This document shows, piece after piece, positions 42,841 through 55,315 of a DNA stretch of 64,000 nt. The translations under genes and the position numbers were made by a program. This DNA comes from Acanthochromis polyacanthus (taxonomy: Eukaryota > Chordata > Actinopteri > Pomacentridae). The DNA is taken from positions 18,076,984-18,140,983 of the forward strand of contig NC_067127.1 in the NCBI RefSeq assembly GCF_021347895.1, read 5' to 3'. The first letter of the stretch is position 1, and each line of letters begins with the position of its first letter. The notes below the pieces were generated by a model that did not search any database, had not been told where the DNA came from, and saw only the letters and a list, made by a program, of their open reading frames with translations.

Positions 42841-45370
42841 AACGTCATTATCATTGTTTAGTTGAGTAGGCCTATTATTTGTTACAGTTAACAGGCTGTT
42901 TTTTTGTTTGCTTTTTTCCCTCTTTTTTGTGGGCGCCTTCAGCTCCACTTAATTTTTTTATTATTTTTATTTATTCATTTATTGATTTGTGGCCGCCTAT
43001 TGACGCAGCCGGTCCGCTTTATTTATTTATTTAGCCTAATCATTTGCGGCCGTCTATTGATGCGGCTGCTCCGCCCCGCTTTATATTTTCATTTATTTAT
43101 TTGTTTGTGATGCTGCCTGGTGGCAGCCGCATGACCAGGCAGCCACAGTGGCATTTGCTCACATTGCCCAATGGCCAGTCCGTCCCTGGTTCTGTCCTTC
43201 TAATGATCTTTGAAAAAGGAAAGCTCCCTGTATTGGATCTCTCGGTGCACTCATTACATTGTTCTCCTAAATAGATCAAAATTAGAACAGTTGAGAGGTA
43301 CTGTTGTGAGTGCAATGTCAACACTCATGATTTGTTCACGTTGACCATTGTTTTGATGCCATTTAACAGAGGGGACTAGAGCAACACTGTAACAGGCTTG
43401 ATTTTCTTATTGAACTATGTTCACATGTCCCACCATGTGACTTGCAGGCTCTTTTCCAGCAGCTACACCTGAAGCTTTTTTAGAGTTTTTTAGAGAAAGT
43501 ATCAAAAAATATATATTATTAATTTAAGGTAACCCTAATTTCAAATCAAAAATATCTCTGTAGATTTGAGAAATCTTGTATGTTATGAACCCCAGCAGAA
43601 AATGAACTGCCTTTCTGTAGCAGAGCTCCAGTCAACGTCGTCTTGACAAGTAATTCTTGTGTTCAAAACCGAAGTACTTCAGCTAGTAAATACTATGTAA
43701 GGCTTGATTAAAGATAATACACTTGTTTTTATGAATCAGTACATGCCATGTTCAGTTTCACTCAGAAATGTCCAGTCTGTCTTCTTTCACCCTTTCCACT
43801 TCATAGCATAAAGACTCTGCATGACATCAGAGTCACAGGAGTCAATTTTACTTGACCAGTCATCTTCTATGAGAGCATTAGAAATTAAAATGCTTCCATT
43901 TTGAAATCAGCATGTCAGTTGCAACATCACAAAGCAACATCATGCTGCATAAACATGTTTTTTTCCCCACCTATAGCACTTGGTTAAGTGTATTAAAATT
44001 CAAATTATAGTCACTTCTCTGGACAAATTTTGAATGATATTTTTTCAAAACATACCCTCATTCTGTGATTGTGCCATTTGTCCTCTAGGGGACAAACTCA
44101 GTTTCAAATCATTGACCATCTCCCAAAAAAACTTTTTTTTTTAAATCATAAACTGTGGAGATTTACAATGCTATCTATGAAATATTAGTTCAGTATGTCA
44201 GACACTTTCTTAGAGGTTTTTCAGTGGACTGCAGACCCAGTTTCACTCATTTTGATTTTCTCACATTGAAATTTGAGGCTGTTTGAAGATGAATATCTCA
44301 AGAACAATTCTAGATAAAAGCCTGAAACCTTCACTTGTTTGTCTTGCTAACGTCAGCAGATCAGATTGCTGTTAAATACAGCAGTGGATTGGACATCCCA
44401 TACATTTGTGAAATACTGCATTAAGAATCACTTTGAGGTCTTCAAGAGTCATTTATTTTAGTACAATCATAAAACTAAACACATCCTAATAAAAGACATT
44501 AAAACTGAAAATTGACTGGTTCCATAAAATATTTCTTGTAAACAACAAACCAAAAAAATATCATTTGTATTTGTGTCTTTCTGATGCAGCCACACCCTTA
44601 GAAACACACGAAAAAGACTTTTCAACAAATATTTCATAATATTTAAGATTGTGTCAAATTTTCAGGGTGTCTCTGTGCTTGCGCTAGCCATTCTCCACTT
44701 CGCCATAGGCAAAGCCTTCCTCAGGATGGCAAAGCCATTTTTAGCATGTTTAGCCACGGTGGCGAAGCTAATTTTGCCTAATAAATGTGAAAAAAGGGTT
44801 AACTTGCAACTTTTTTGTAATTTGCCGAGCGATAATCAAAGAAAATAACAAACTGCGTCTCCTTTACTGAAGAGCGCTACCGAGTATAACCAGAACGACC
44901 TGAATGCTTCCGATCATTAATAGATGCACACTGTCACGTGTCTCGTCTCAGCCAATCAGAAAAAAGGATACAGACTAACCCAGGTGTTGTGCAATTTTCA
45001 CACTCCCCGGAAAAATCTGACTCCCCCTTCGCGTGAACGCGTGTGACTTACTTTTCACTCTGTGGCCACTTGACAGGTTTTTCTGTTGTACGTTTACTGC
45101 TTTTGCTGTTGTTTTTGGGTTAAATGTGACTAAGTGCTGACCTGCAGACATGTTTTCCTGTTAAATATGATTAGGTGACATGTTTCTCCTCCTCTTCTCA
45201 TCCGTATGTGCGCACCCTAAATGGCATTGGGGAGATCCTACGCTACTCTCAGCTTCACTCCTATGAGGACATCAGGACAGGACAGGGTGTAGTCGCCAAA
45301 TATTGTTCACATTCCATCAGTGTTCTACACGTGTCATTAAAATAATTGTTCACTGAGAAAACTTTATATC
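42841..45370. other. No gene recognised
   Basis: AT-rich. Around 42985-43090 a GTGGCCGCCTATTGACGCAG / GCGGCCGTCTATTGATGCGG word occurs twice, about 70 bp apart, each followed by a TTTATT stretch. No coding block or RNA gene could be supported. Confidence 0.45.
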
Positions 45371-45858
45371 TCCTTACTTAAAATCAGACTCCCCTAAGAA
45401 TGCAAGATATGGCATCAAAATATGTCTGGTATTTATGTATAAAGTCTTTAATATAAGTATAGTTCTAGTTTTAGTATCGTAGTAATTTCTTATTGTTGTT
45501 ATTTTTATAGGGACAGTTAACAATATAATAGAATTGAAATTCTTTATTTATCCCACACCTGGGAAATTATTTGCTACAACAGCTAAAACACCAAATCACA
45601 ACAAGTTTAAAAAAAAAACTCGTAAATTACAGTCTGTAAGAACAGAATAATAAAATAAGGGGCTAAATGATCACAGTATGGCAGATTAAGAACAGAGAGA
45701 CCATTTCAAAACTAGGACTTTAACAGAAATATGCAGGTTGAGTTAAAAGTGCAGATTGTATGATATGAAATAAAATCTGGAGTCAGATTTTTCTGGGCCA
45801 CTTGACAAAATCTGACTCCCCTACTATTCTTGGAATGCAAGAAGTGGCAACCTCCAAA

Positions 45859-46067
45859 CTTTCTCAGCTACAACATCTGCACCTCTGCTACTGCTGTGTG
45901 AAGTATCAACTATGTATTACTTATTACTATCATTACAGGAGAGAAGTTGTAGGGGTAGTCAGATTTTTCTGGACCACTTGACAAAATCTGTCAGATTTTC
46001 TCCACTTTCTCTCCTGTAATGACTACTTCACACAGAAGCAGAGGTGCAGATGCTGTAGCTGAGAAAG
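45859..46067. repeat. Large foldback (inverted repeat) ending at a GATA tract
   Basis: The left arm 45859-45905 (CTTTCTCAGCTACAACATCT, then GCACCTCTGCTACTGCTGTG, then TGAAGTA) is the near-perfect reverse complement of 46024-46067. A second inner pair, CATTACAGGAGAGAA at 45931-45945 and its complement at 46008-46021, nests inside. The loop holds a GTCAGATTTTTCTGG word repeated from 45787. It could form a cruciform or be a MITE-like element. Confidence 0.85.
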
Positions 46068-46177
<110 letters not shown>

Positions 46178-46189
46178 AATCCTCAGGCC

Positions 46190-46430
46190 AGTAATCTCCT
46201 GAATTAATTATGATTAATCATCAGAGAATCACTGCCAATGTCATGGTAATGACTGGATGCAGCTAATTTACAAAGAAATGATTCTGAACTACATGTCAGC
46301 TTTCAAAGATTGGACTTTTCATAGAACACTTCATGTTTTTATATTTACAGACTGACAGACAGGAACCCTAAGGCCAGTAATCTCCTCAATTAATTTTGCT
46401 TAATCATCAGAGAATCACTGAACCAGCTCT
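46190..46430 (+). repeat. Direct repeat pair of about 60 bp
   Basis: GGCCAGTAATCTCCTGAATT, then AAT and TTAATCATCAGAGAATCACTG, near 46187 recurs near 46370 with a few changes. Both copies follow a CCTCAGG/CCTAAGG word. Family unknown. Confidence 0.7.
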
Positions 46431-46667
46431 GCATCTAACGGGTTCCTGCAGCCCAGAGGGATCTGAGGAACCATTAAGGTGGTAATTGAGGAAATTCGCC
46501 CTGCTGCTCACTGCCTCCATCCAGACGTCTATCCCTCTGCCACTGATAATTCATTTAACTGAGTAACCACTTTGAACGGTTTGATTAATTTACCAGTCAC
46601 ATCTGTTAACGACAGCTTTCCTCTTAATGGATTTTGCAACGAAGCAACGAAGACACTAAACAAGAAA

Positions 46668-48896
46668 TTAGACCTGAATTCTGTGAAGCCGGATCTCAAG
46701 GACTTTAAGTTTGTGGAGGACTTCATGAACTTTTACTGAACCCTGCATGGACAAATCTTCTTGGCAGGGGTTCAGTCTGTGTCCAGTGTGCATACGCTGG
46801 TGTCGTTGTAGGGTTCCTTGTTGGTTGGACGTTGGTCCAGACTGGTCAAAGCAGCACTGTTCACCATTGGCAGAGTGCTGACAAGTCTGAGAGTTTTGTC
46901 CATCTGTTCCATTCTGCTTGGAAAACAAAGAGAACGTCACTGTTGGAATTTAACATTCAGTTGTCTGATTACATCAGAATTCCTAATCTAACCTACATCC
47001 CCAGATTAACCTGGACCAGATTTCTGTGACAAAACCAATACAGGTTAGACTGAACGATAGCTGATAATGTGTTAACAGAATTCAACCGACCACAGTTGTT
47101 CAAAACTGTTTTGAAACAATTTTGCAGCAATATCCAAAATTATCCAATACACAATTGTGTGTACACTGTGACTGAGACCAGTCTTTACATACCTCACTGT
47201 GACACTGATTGAATGCTTTCTTTCTGGTGCGGATCTGCTGGTGTTGTTTCAGGGAATACAAAGTTGTAAAAGTCTTCTTACACTCATCACATCTGTATGG
47301 TCTCTCCCCAGTGTGGACACGTTGGTGAACTTTGAGGTTTGCAATGTAGCTGTAGCGTTTCCCACACTGATCACAAAGGTATGGTTTAACCCCAGTGTGG
47401 GTCACTTCATGAGCTTTTAACTGTGAGTACAATACAAATGGTTCACCACAGTGATCACATCGGTACACATCATGTCCAGTGTGGATGCGTTGGTGACATT
47501 TTAAGCTCTTTTGGTGCTTGAAAGTTTTTTCACAGGAGTCACAGTGGTACCGCTTTCTACCAGAATGGGGGCATTGATGGATCAACAACTGTTCATGCTG
47601 AGTAAAGGTTTTCACACACTGATCACAGTTGAATGGTTTCACTCCACTGTAAATGAGTTGATGGCTTTTTAAATGAGTCTTCCGAGTAAAAGCCTTACCA
47701 CACTGATTACAGCTGAACAATTTCACTCCACTGTGAATGAGTTGATGTCTTTTTAACATACTCTTCTGAGTAAAAGCCTTTCCACACTGAGCACAGCTGA
47801 ATGGTTTAACTCCACTGTGAATGAGTTGATGGCTTTTTAACTGACTCTTGTGAGTAAAAGCCTTTCCACACTGATCACAGCTGAATGGTTTAACTCCACT
47901 GTGCATTAGTTGATGGCTTTTTAACTGACTCTTGTGAGTAAAAGCCTTTCCACACTGATCACAGCTGAATGGTATAACTCCACTGTGCATGAGTTGATGA
48001 CTTCTTAATGTACTCTTGAGAGTAAAAGCCTTTCCACACTGATCACAGCCAAACAATTTCACTCCACTGTGAATGAGTTGATGGCTTTTTAACTGACTCT
48101 TCTGAGTAAAAGCCTTTCCACACTGAGCACAGCTGAATGGTTTCACTGCACTGTGAATGAGTTGATGGCTTTTTAAGTGACTATTGTGAGTAAAAGCCTT
48201 TCCACACTGATCACAGGTGAATGGTTTAACTCCACTGTGAATGAGTTGATGTCTTTTTAAGTCACTCTTCTTAGTAAAAGCCTTTCCACACTGATCACAG
48301 GTGAATGGTTTAACTCCACTGTGAATGAGTTGATGGCTTTTTAAATGAGTCTTCCGAGTAAAAGCCTTACCACACTGATTACAACTGAACAATTTCACTC
48401 CACTGTGAATGAGTTGATGTCTTTTTAACTGACTCTTCCGAGTAAAAGCCTTTCCACACTGATCACAGTTGAATGGTTTAACTCCACTGTGAATGAGTTG
48501 ATGGCTTTTTAACTGACTCTTGTGAGTAAAAGCCTTTCCACACTGATCACAGCTGAATGGTTTAACTCCAGTGTGCACGAGTTGATGGCTTTTTAACTGA
48601 CTCTTCCGAGTAAAAGCCTTTCCACACTGATCACAGCTGAATGGTTTAACTCCACTGTGAATGAGTTGATGTCTTTTTAAGTCACTCTTCTGAGTAAAAG
48701 CCTTTCCACACTGATCACAGCTGAATGGTTTGTCCACAGTGTGAATATGTTTGTGAATTCTTAGCTTTGTTGCTGTAATAAAAGTCTTGTCACATTGCTC
48801 ACAACTCAGTGATTCATCTCTTTTTGCCGTTGTTGCTGAACCATCCTTATCCTCCTCAGAGGTCCCACATCTCACTCCATTGCTGTGTTTACATTT
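46668..48896 (-). CDS. C2H2 zinc-finger protein (19+ fingers), two 3' exons
   Basis: The large exon runs from an acceptor (GCTACAG|AAATGT, 48896) to a strong donor (GAG|GTATGTAAAG, 47193), exactly 568 codons. It encodes 19 tandem C2H2 fingers of 28 residues, mostly CDQCGKAFT.KS.LK.H. Finger 14 has the last His changed to Tyr (HQLIYSG) and finger 19 has it changed to Arg. Most linkers read HSGVKPF rather than the usual HTGEKPY. The next exon starts at a tandem acceptor AAGCAG (46916 or 46913), stays in frame and ends at 46668 with one degenerate finger (RHQRMHTG). The reading frame also continues past the donor to a stop at 47100, giving an alternative end. The first exon(s), with any KRAB-like or other N-terminal domain, were not found. 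It probably encodes a nuclear DNA-binding protein; the target is unknown. Confidence 0.88.
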
Positions 48897-49755
48897 CTGT
48901 AGCAAAAGACAAAGATAAAAACAGAGGCAGTGATGGAAGAGCAATCATGAAAAAAATTGAACCTAAAAGTCTCAATTCCATGTAGTTGGACATGAGGCTG
49001 AAACAAAATCAAGAATCTGCAGACATGCTAGCAGCTTTGTCATTAGAAACCTAGAAATGTGTCAACAGCACACTCACAATGTCAACAAAACTATTTTCAC
49101 AGGCCGATAGTTTTCAGCTTTCTACACGGTAGTTTAAGAATATTGGGTAGTAAAATCTGTCGATCAGCGTGAAAAACAAAGCAGAGCTCGTGACTGATGG
49201 GATTGTACCACCAGGATCTCTTGATCCCCAGACTTTCCGTTAAGTTACATTACTGGAGAAATGTACAATTTGAAATTTCTCCTCGGGGATCAGATGTTGA
49301 TACCAGTCCAGAAAAGATCTGTAATTCTGCCACTGAATTCTGGATTTGGCCCGAACGACCTGGGAAATTTGTTGTGCAGCAGTTACACAACCGTTCACCA
49401 TCAAACAACAAAAGCAACAAAACAGTAAAACACAGGGATGTCAACAGGAAATTCGTATTTCAGCTGAAAATTGACGGGGCGGGGTGGAGGGGGCGGGGCG
49501 GGGGGGCTGAAGCTGAGAGATTTATAGAAGTCATTTAGACTGATAAAAATGGTCAAAAACATAACACTAGACTTGTTTCAGTCAGCAAATTTAATGAAAA
49601 GTTAACTTACATGTTCTTCAATCTTTTCTCACTATCTTCAGTCCAAAATATTTCACAAATCTATGAGAGTTCTATTCTACTATGTACAATATATACAAGT
49701 CAGTTCACTGCAACACTCCTATTTTGTCAATTTTCTTCTCTTTGCAGCAAGCTGT

Positions 49756-50244
49756 CTAAGTCTCTGGACAGCCTTCCTTTTCAACTCCTGCTGGTGGGCT
49801 TTTCTGGCAGCCATTTCCTTCTCTTTCAATGTATCTTTTGCCTTGGCACTTGAAGTAGCTGTTCATGCTGCTGGTGTAACTGTCTGACAGTGCTACGCAT
49901 CCACGCGATCCGTAGTTAATCAAATCGTTACAATACACACAAAAAGCTTTTCTGGCCACGTCTGGTTTCTTCAGAAATTGTCCAAGTGTTTCCGTTACCT
50001 CGTCGATCTTTGAGCCAATTTTCACCTTCACAGTGACTTTTCTCTCCAGCCATTCCCATCGGAACTTATTTTTGACACTTTTGTCAATTTCTGTGACTGA
50101 TAACTCCTGATCCTTCGATAAAATCTCATCATTCCGCTGAGCACGATACCAAATCTCCAAACATCCGAGTCGAACACGCCACCATGAATTTGTGACAAAG
50201 AATGCTACGAGCAATTTGATTGGTCCAAGCTTGAAGCTGTCCAA
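49756..50244 (-). pseudogene. BED-like zinc-finger fragment
   Basis: The minus strand reads FRWEWLERKVTVKVKIG, then LGQFLKKPDVARKAFCVYCN, then DLINYGSRGCVALSD. The pattern K..C..C...INYGSRG..ALSDH is, as I recall it, that of BED-like N-terminal domains in a fish gene/transposon family. Here the expected His residues after ALSD are missing: the sequence runs into SYTSSMNSYFKCQGK, as if deleted, so the finger is incomplete. No downstream domain follows. The 5' limit is an open-frame start only. Its function cannot be stated. Confidence 0.5.
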
Positions 50245-50293
50245 CTGCTGGGCCGTTTACAATCGAACGATAGCTTCAGGGAAAATCTCACAG

Positions 50294-50355
50294 GAGTGAG
50301 GCGTGAGTTTCGTAGTGAGGCGCAAGTTTCGTTTAACGAAACTCACGCCTCACTC
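50294..50355. repeat. Perfect 19-bp dyad with CpG-rich arms
   Basis: GAGTGAGGCGTGAGTTTCG (50294-50312) and its exact reverse complement (50337-50355) are separated by 24 bp that contain a partial third copy (TAGTGAGGCGCAAGTTTCG). Adjacent words are CTCCCGCGAGA and AACGTTAAC. It lies just upstream of the minus-strand BED-like frame, so a promoter role is possible. Confidence 0.85.
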
Positions 50356-50959
50356 CCGCGAGATGTTAACAACGTTAACATCAGCGACAATAAAGTACCT
50401 AACCCCCCTAAAATTTTCTCAACAGATTTAGAGGATTCACAGAAATGTTCAAATTTGACATTAAATCGGCGGAAATCCGCGGATCCACAGACAATTGTCA
50501 TCCCTGAAAACAGTTAAAGGAACAGCAACGATTAAAGGAAATGTTTTACAAACGTAAAAAAACCACAGTAAAACAATTAAAAGCAAAATAAAAGCCATTT
50601 AAAGAAAAATGAAACAAAACATAAGAGACAGGGACATCGGCAGCAATCTTGGTCATTTAGTCAGACGTCGTAAAAGTTTTCAATAAACGGCCACCGATGT
50701 AATCAGGTAGAGGACTTTTCTTTGGTCTGCACTGTTTGAGACACCAGATTACATTTTTAACATAGATTTATTTCCAACCCGGATAAAAGAAAGGGATTCT
50801 GTGGAGACGCTGACATGAGACAGTTTTTAGTCTCAGCATGTTTAGCCCTAAAATCATGGGAGTCAAACCTGACATAAAAACTGTTTAGACTTTGAGCCAG
50901 CTCTAAATCAGAATTATAACCGCTGAGCTGAACTCTCTCATTGACACATTAATTAGTTC

Positions 50960-51545
50960 CAGTGATCAGATTCATGCCGTCCCAGACTGAACTGAGGTTG
51001 TTCATTTGGAGCTGAGACTCAAGTTTGTCTTTGTATTGTCTTTTGTGGGTCCTGATCTCCTACTTTATTTCCTTCTGTCAGTTATACAGATTTAGTGTAT
51101 TTCCTTCTCTGAAGACTGTTTTCTTTATGTACAGTAGGTCTTTAAGCTTCTTAGAAAGCCATGGCTTAGTGTTTGGATATAGTTTAACAGTTTTATCAGG
51201 AATAACACTGGTTTCACAGTCTGTGACCCAGCTGCTCACAACATCAGTTGGTTCATCAATATCAGCTGAGGACTCCTTAAACACATCCCAGTCAGTAACC
51301 TCCAGACATCCCTGCAGAGTGTGACAAACTCTCACTCTGATGTTCTGCACTTTGCCTTGCTTCGGTACAGTGGTAGACAGGGATAAGGAGGATGCAGTTG
51401 TGGTCAGAGGAACCCAGAGCAGAAGCACCTTTTTGCCCACAGGTATTTATTTCACTGGCCTTTGGACGGATATAGACAAGTTTCACAAATATTTGGGGAA
51501 ATTTCTGAGGCAGATATGAAGGGCACAGTGAAGCAGAAAGCAGTT
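50960..51545 (-). mobile_element. LINE fragment (endonuclease end and spacer)
   Basis: The minus strand reads LGSSDHNCILLIPVYH, the last block of an apurinic-type endonuclease, then in another frame TDWDVFKESSADIDEPTD and VKLYPNTKPWLSKKLKDLL, the conserved spacer before the reverse transcriptase of fish LINEs. The reverse transcriptase itself is not recognisable below 50960. The two frames show a frameshift. Its order confirms minus orientation. Confidence 0.72.
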
Positions 51546-52224
51546 CTAAGTCAGTAGTGCACAGTTTCTCCAGGACAGTGTCAGATTTGCACCAGCGCTG
51601 TCCTTGTCATTTGGAAGACCCACTTGAGCCCAAGCTTTCATTTGCTGGCTGATGTTGCTTCAATAATTCCACATAATGTTCGATTCTCTTGATGCCATCT
51701 ATTTTGTGAAGTGCACCAGTCCCTCCTGCAGCAAAAACACTCCCACAACATGGTGCTGCCACCCCCATGCTTCACAGTTGGGATGGTGTACTCAGGCCAT
51801 CCTCAGCCAGCATCTTCACAAGGTCGTTTGCTTTTGTTCTGGGGTTGATGAGCACATTTCCCTCCAAAACAATTCTAACCTTAACCAATCTCCATCTTGA
51901 GCAGTAAGATGGCTTGACATTCCCATGGTGTTGATCTGGGCATGTAGTTATTTGGACAGATAAACCTCAAACCACAGCAATCTGGAAATTGCACTCAAGT
52001 AGGGATGTAACGATTACCGGTTAAAATGATAAACCGCGGTAAAATGTCTGACGGTTAGTAATTCCGTTTCAAATTTTAATTACCGTTAAACCGTGTTTGA
52101 TTGCCACAATCCGGAAAATCTCAGGAATAGGCGTACTACTGTTGTGAGAAGTGCAGCAGCATGCAGCCAATCGGACACATGCGCCCCGTGCGCATGCGCA
52201 CTGAACAGTAAACAACTCATAAAT

Positions 52225-54506
52225 ATGGCGGAGGGCAGCAATACCGGCAGTGGAGAGATTTTTCCACCGTCGAAACGGACCAAGTCTGAAGTCTGGGCGT
52301 ACTTCGGTTTTTATAAAGACACGCAAGGGAGACTGGTGGAAGAAAACAGCCCAGTCTGCCGAAAATGCCACAAAAAAGCATCGGCAAAGGGTGGAAACAC
52401 GTCCAACATGATGGCTCATCTACGGGACCACCACCCGCAACTGTGCAGCGAGTTAAAGGTAAGATAACTTAAATGAATGCATGTGGGGCTTAGGGAACCG
52501 TGAAAACGGAGCGTGATCGTCTCGTTTCTACTCCGGCACAATACTAGCTCCGTGGCTAAAGCTAAATGCACCGTTGTTGCCGACAAAGTCCGACATAGAA
52601 TCGTCTCGTTTCTGCTCCGGCACAATACTAGCTCCGTGGCTAAAGCTAAATGCACCGTTGTTGCCGACAGAAAGTCCGACATAGAATCAACGGCCGGTTA
52701 ATGTTCAGAAGACAGCGTTACATGGTGTGTGGGTGGGTGTGGGAGAGGGGGGCGTGTGTGTGTGTGATGATGAATAATAATAATTATTTAATAATAACCA
52801 TTATAATTTTGTTTTCCTCTTATTTACAGAGAGGGCGAGTAATGGACAGAACCAGGACAAATCCTCCAACAGCTTGTACTTCTTCGGTCACAGTGGCACA
52901 AACAATAACTCAGGCGTTTGAAAGGAAGGCTGCTTATGCACCGACTTCAAAACATGCCAAAGACCTCACAGCAGCTATCTCGTATTTTATTGCGAAAGAC
53001 ATGATGCCATTTCAAACTGTTGAGAGGCCTGGATTTTTGAACGTGATGAAGGTTGCTGTGCCTCACTATAAAGTTCCTTCACGGAATCATTTTTCCAAGA
53101 CTGAAATCCCAAAGATGTATAACGATCTCAAAGCTGAGGTTGCAAAAAGTGTAACTCAGGGAACATACTACGCTGCAACCACAGACATCTGGACCAGTGA
53201 AAGTGGGGCAGGGCAACCCTACATAAGCTTCACCATACACTACCTCAGCCCAGACTGGAAGCTGTCATCACACTGCCTGGAAACCCAGTTCTTTCCAGAG
53301 GATCACACGTCTCAAAACATCACAGAGTTTTTCGAGAACATGCTGGAGGAGTGGGGGATCAAGAAGCAAGACCTCTGCTGCATTACAACAGACAATGCAA
53401 CCAACATGGTGAAGGCTTTTGAAGAGTTCACAGATCTGTGGCTTGGGTGCTTTGGGCACAACTTAAACCTGGCCATCTCAAAGGCTCTGAAAATCCAGAG
53501 GGTGGACACAGCAGTCAGAGCCTGCCGTCATCTCGTCCAAGCCTTTTCACGGAGCTGGAAGAGAAAGAGAGCACTGAAAGAAAAGCAAAACACTCTCAAC
53601 GTTCCACAGAAGGCTCTCATCCATGATGTGGTGACAAGATGGGGATCTACACACAAGATGGTTGAGCGTTTCGTCAGCGAACAGCAGCCAGTCTGTGCCA
53701 CATTGGCTGCTGAAAAAGGAACGTATCATTTAATGCCCAAGGATGCAGACATTAGTGTCATGGAGCAACTCTGCCAGCTGCTTGAGCCCCTGAGCAAACT
53801 GACTGACGCACTTGCCTCAGAGACACATGTGACGCTGTCAGCCTTGAAACCTCTTCTGGACCACATCACCCGTGATGTTCTGGTCGAAAAAGGTGGGGAT
53901 TCAGTTTTGACCAAAGAAATGAAACGAGTGATGAGAGAAGATCTTAACAACAGATACACAGAGAAGGCAAAGACAGTGATGGACATGGCGTGTTTCATTG
54001 ACCCCCGCTTCAAAAGCACCTTTTTAGATGAGCCTGAGGCTGCAACTGTTGAGAGCTGTGTACACGAGGAAGCCTTGAAACTAGCACCTGTAGAGATCAG
54101 GGAAGAACCACAAAGCATCAGCAGCACCTCCACAACACTAACCCCTCCAGCATCAGAGGAGAAAGGCCTGGCTGGATTGTTGAGAAAGATTTCCTCAGCA
54201 AGGAACCAGAGAAGGGAGGAGGGTCAGTTTATGACCACTGCAGAGAGAGTGAAGGAAGAAATAAAGCACTACTTGTCTCTGCCATCCATTTCAGCAGAGG
54301 AGGATCCACTTGTGTGGTGGAGGGGGCATGCATCAGAGCTGCCTCATCTTGCCAGGGTTTCCAGGAAGCTTTTGTGCATCCCAGCAACCAGCGTGCCATC
54401 CGAGAGGGTATTCAGTGCCAGCGGGCACATCGTCTCCCCTCAAAGATCACTTCTCAAGCCAGACAAAGTAAATATGCTGACATTTTTACGTTTCAATCTC
54501 AACTAG
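52225..54506 (+). CDS. hAT transposase (ZBED-type), two exons, 636 aa
   Basis: Exon 1 (52225-52458, 78 codons) starts MAEGSNTGSG and ends at AAG|GTAAGA. Exon 2 (52830-54506) starts after TTATTTACAG with RGRVMDRTRT. Joined in phase 0 they give 636 aa with no stop. A BED zinc finger at residues 45-70 (VCRKCHKKASAKGGNTSN, then HLRDHH) should bind the element ends. The RNase H-like core shows TTDIWTS and CITTDNATNM with candidate catalytic Asp residues, CFGHNLNLAI and VTRWGSTHKM. The C-terminal hAT dimerisation region contains IPATSVPSERVFSASG. All hallmarks are present, so it could encode an active enzyme that cuts and pastes the element; activity is not proven. Confidence 0.93.
52517..52688. 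repeat. 84-bp tandem duplication in the hAT intron
   Basis: TCGTCTCGTTTCT.CTCCGG starts at 52517 and again at 52601, with the following ACTAGCTCCGTGGCTAAAGC also repeated. Nearly identical copies indicate a recent duplication. Confidence 0.93.
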
Positions 54507-55315
54507 TGATCAAAGTCAGCAGCAAGCAACACCTTATGGTGAGGACTACAGACAATCAGTGTGGCTCATTTGATTTGTTTACATATTTTATGTTATTTTA
54601 ACCACCATCTGCACTACACATTTGTTTACATGTGGTTATATTGTTCTTGCATCCACTTTACTGTTTTTTTACTACTAGTGTTATTGTATAATATTTGTAA
54701 GACTTTCCGAGCACTGAATGTGAAGATTCATACACTTTGCACAACAAATGTTTATGTTAAATGTTAATGTTTATGAGGCAGTGGCACCTTACTTCTTTTG
54801 TTGTACTTTATTCCAAATGTTGCTTTCAAGCAAACGGACTACCTCCTGGCTCTTTTAAGGTCCCCTCTTTAATTTTTGTAGCTTATTAATATGCTATTTA
54901 AGGTTGAAGTTCTTATTTTGATTGTTTTTTTGCTAAAATAAAAACGTTGTTCATTGATTTAAGTGTGCCTATGAGTACTTTTTAAACATTTTGAACATAT
55001 TTCACAATACCGTGATAATATCGATAACCGTGATAATTTTGATCACAATTATCGTGATATCAAATTTTCATATCGTTACATGCCTACACTCAAGGATGAA
55101 CCACACCTGCGGAGGCCCACAAATGTCTTCCTGATGTCTTGGCTGATTTCTTTAGGTTTTCTAATGTCATCACACAAGGAAGCAGTGGGTTTGAGGTGTG
55201 CCTGAAAATACATCTTAATCTATCAAAAGCTTTCAAAGTCAGGACATCATTATCTTGAAGGCATAGCAATCTTAGTGTATGCAAACTTCTGATTATAGAA
55301 TAGAATTACGTTATT

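Larger units (their letters stand above)
52000..55086 (+). mobile_element. hAT transposon, apparently complete
   Basis: A 3,087-bp element flanked by a perfect 8-bp target duplication CACTCAAG (51992-51999 and 55087-55094). Its ends TAGGGATGTAACGAT and TAGGCATGTAACGAT (inverse) form terminal inverted repeats. Subterminal ATAACCGTGATAAT-type words cluster near the right end. It contains a two-exon transposase gene with no internal stop. It inserted into the Sleeping Beauty-like relic. Clean ends and an open gene suggest relatively recent activity. Confidence 0.95.

Noticed and set aside
42904..43110. Phe/Leu-rich plus-strand frame (68 codons)
   Set aside because: Low-complexity TTTATT sequence; the hydrophobic translation comes from T-rich codons.
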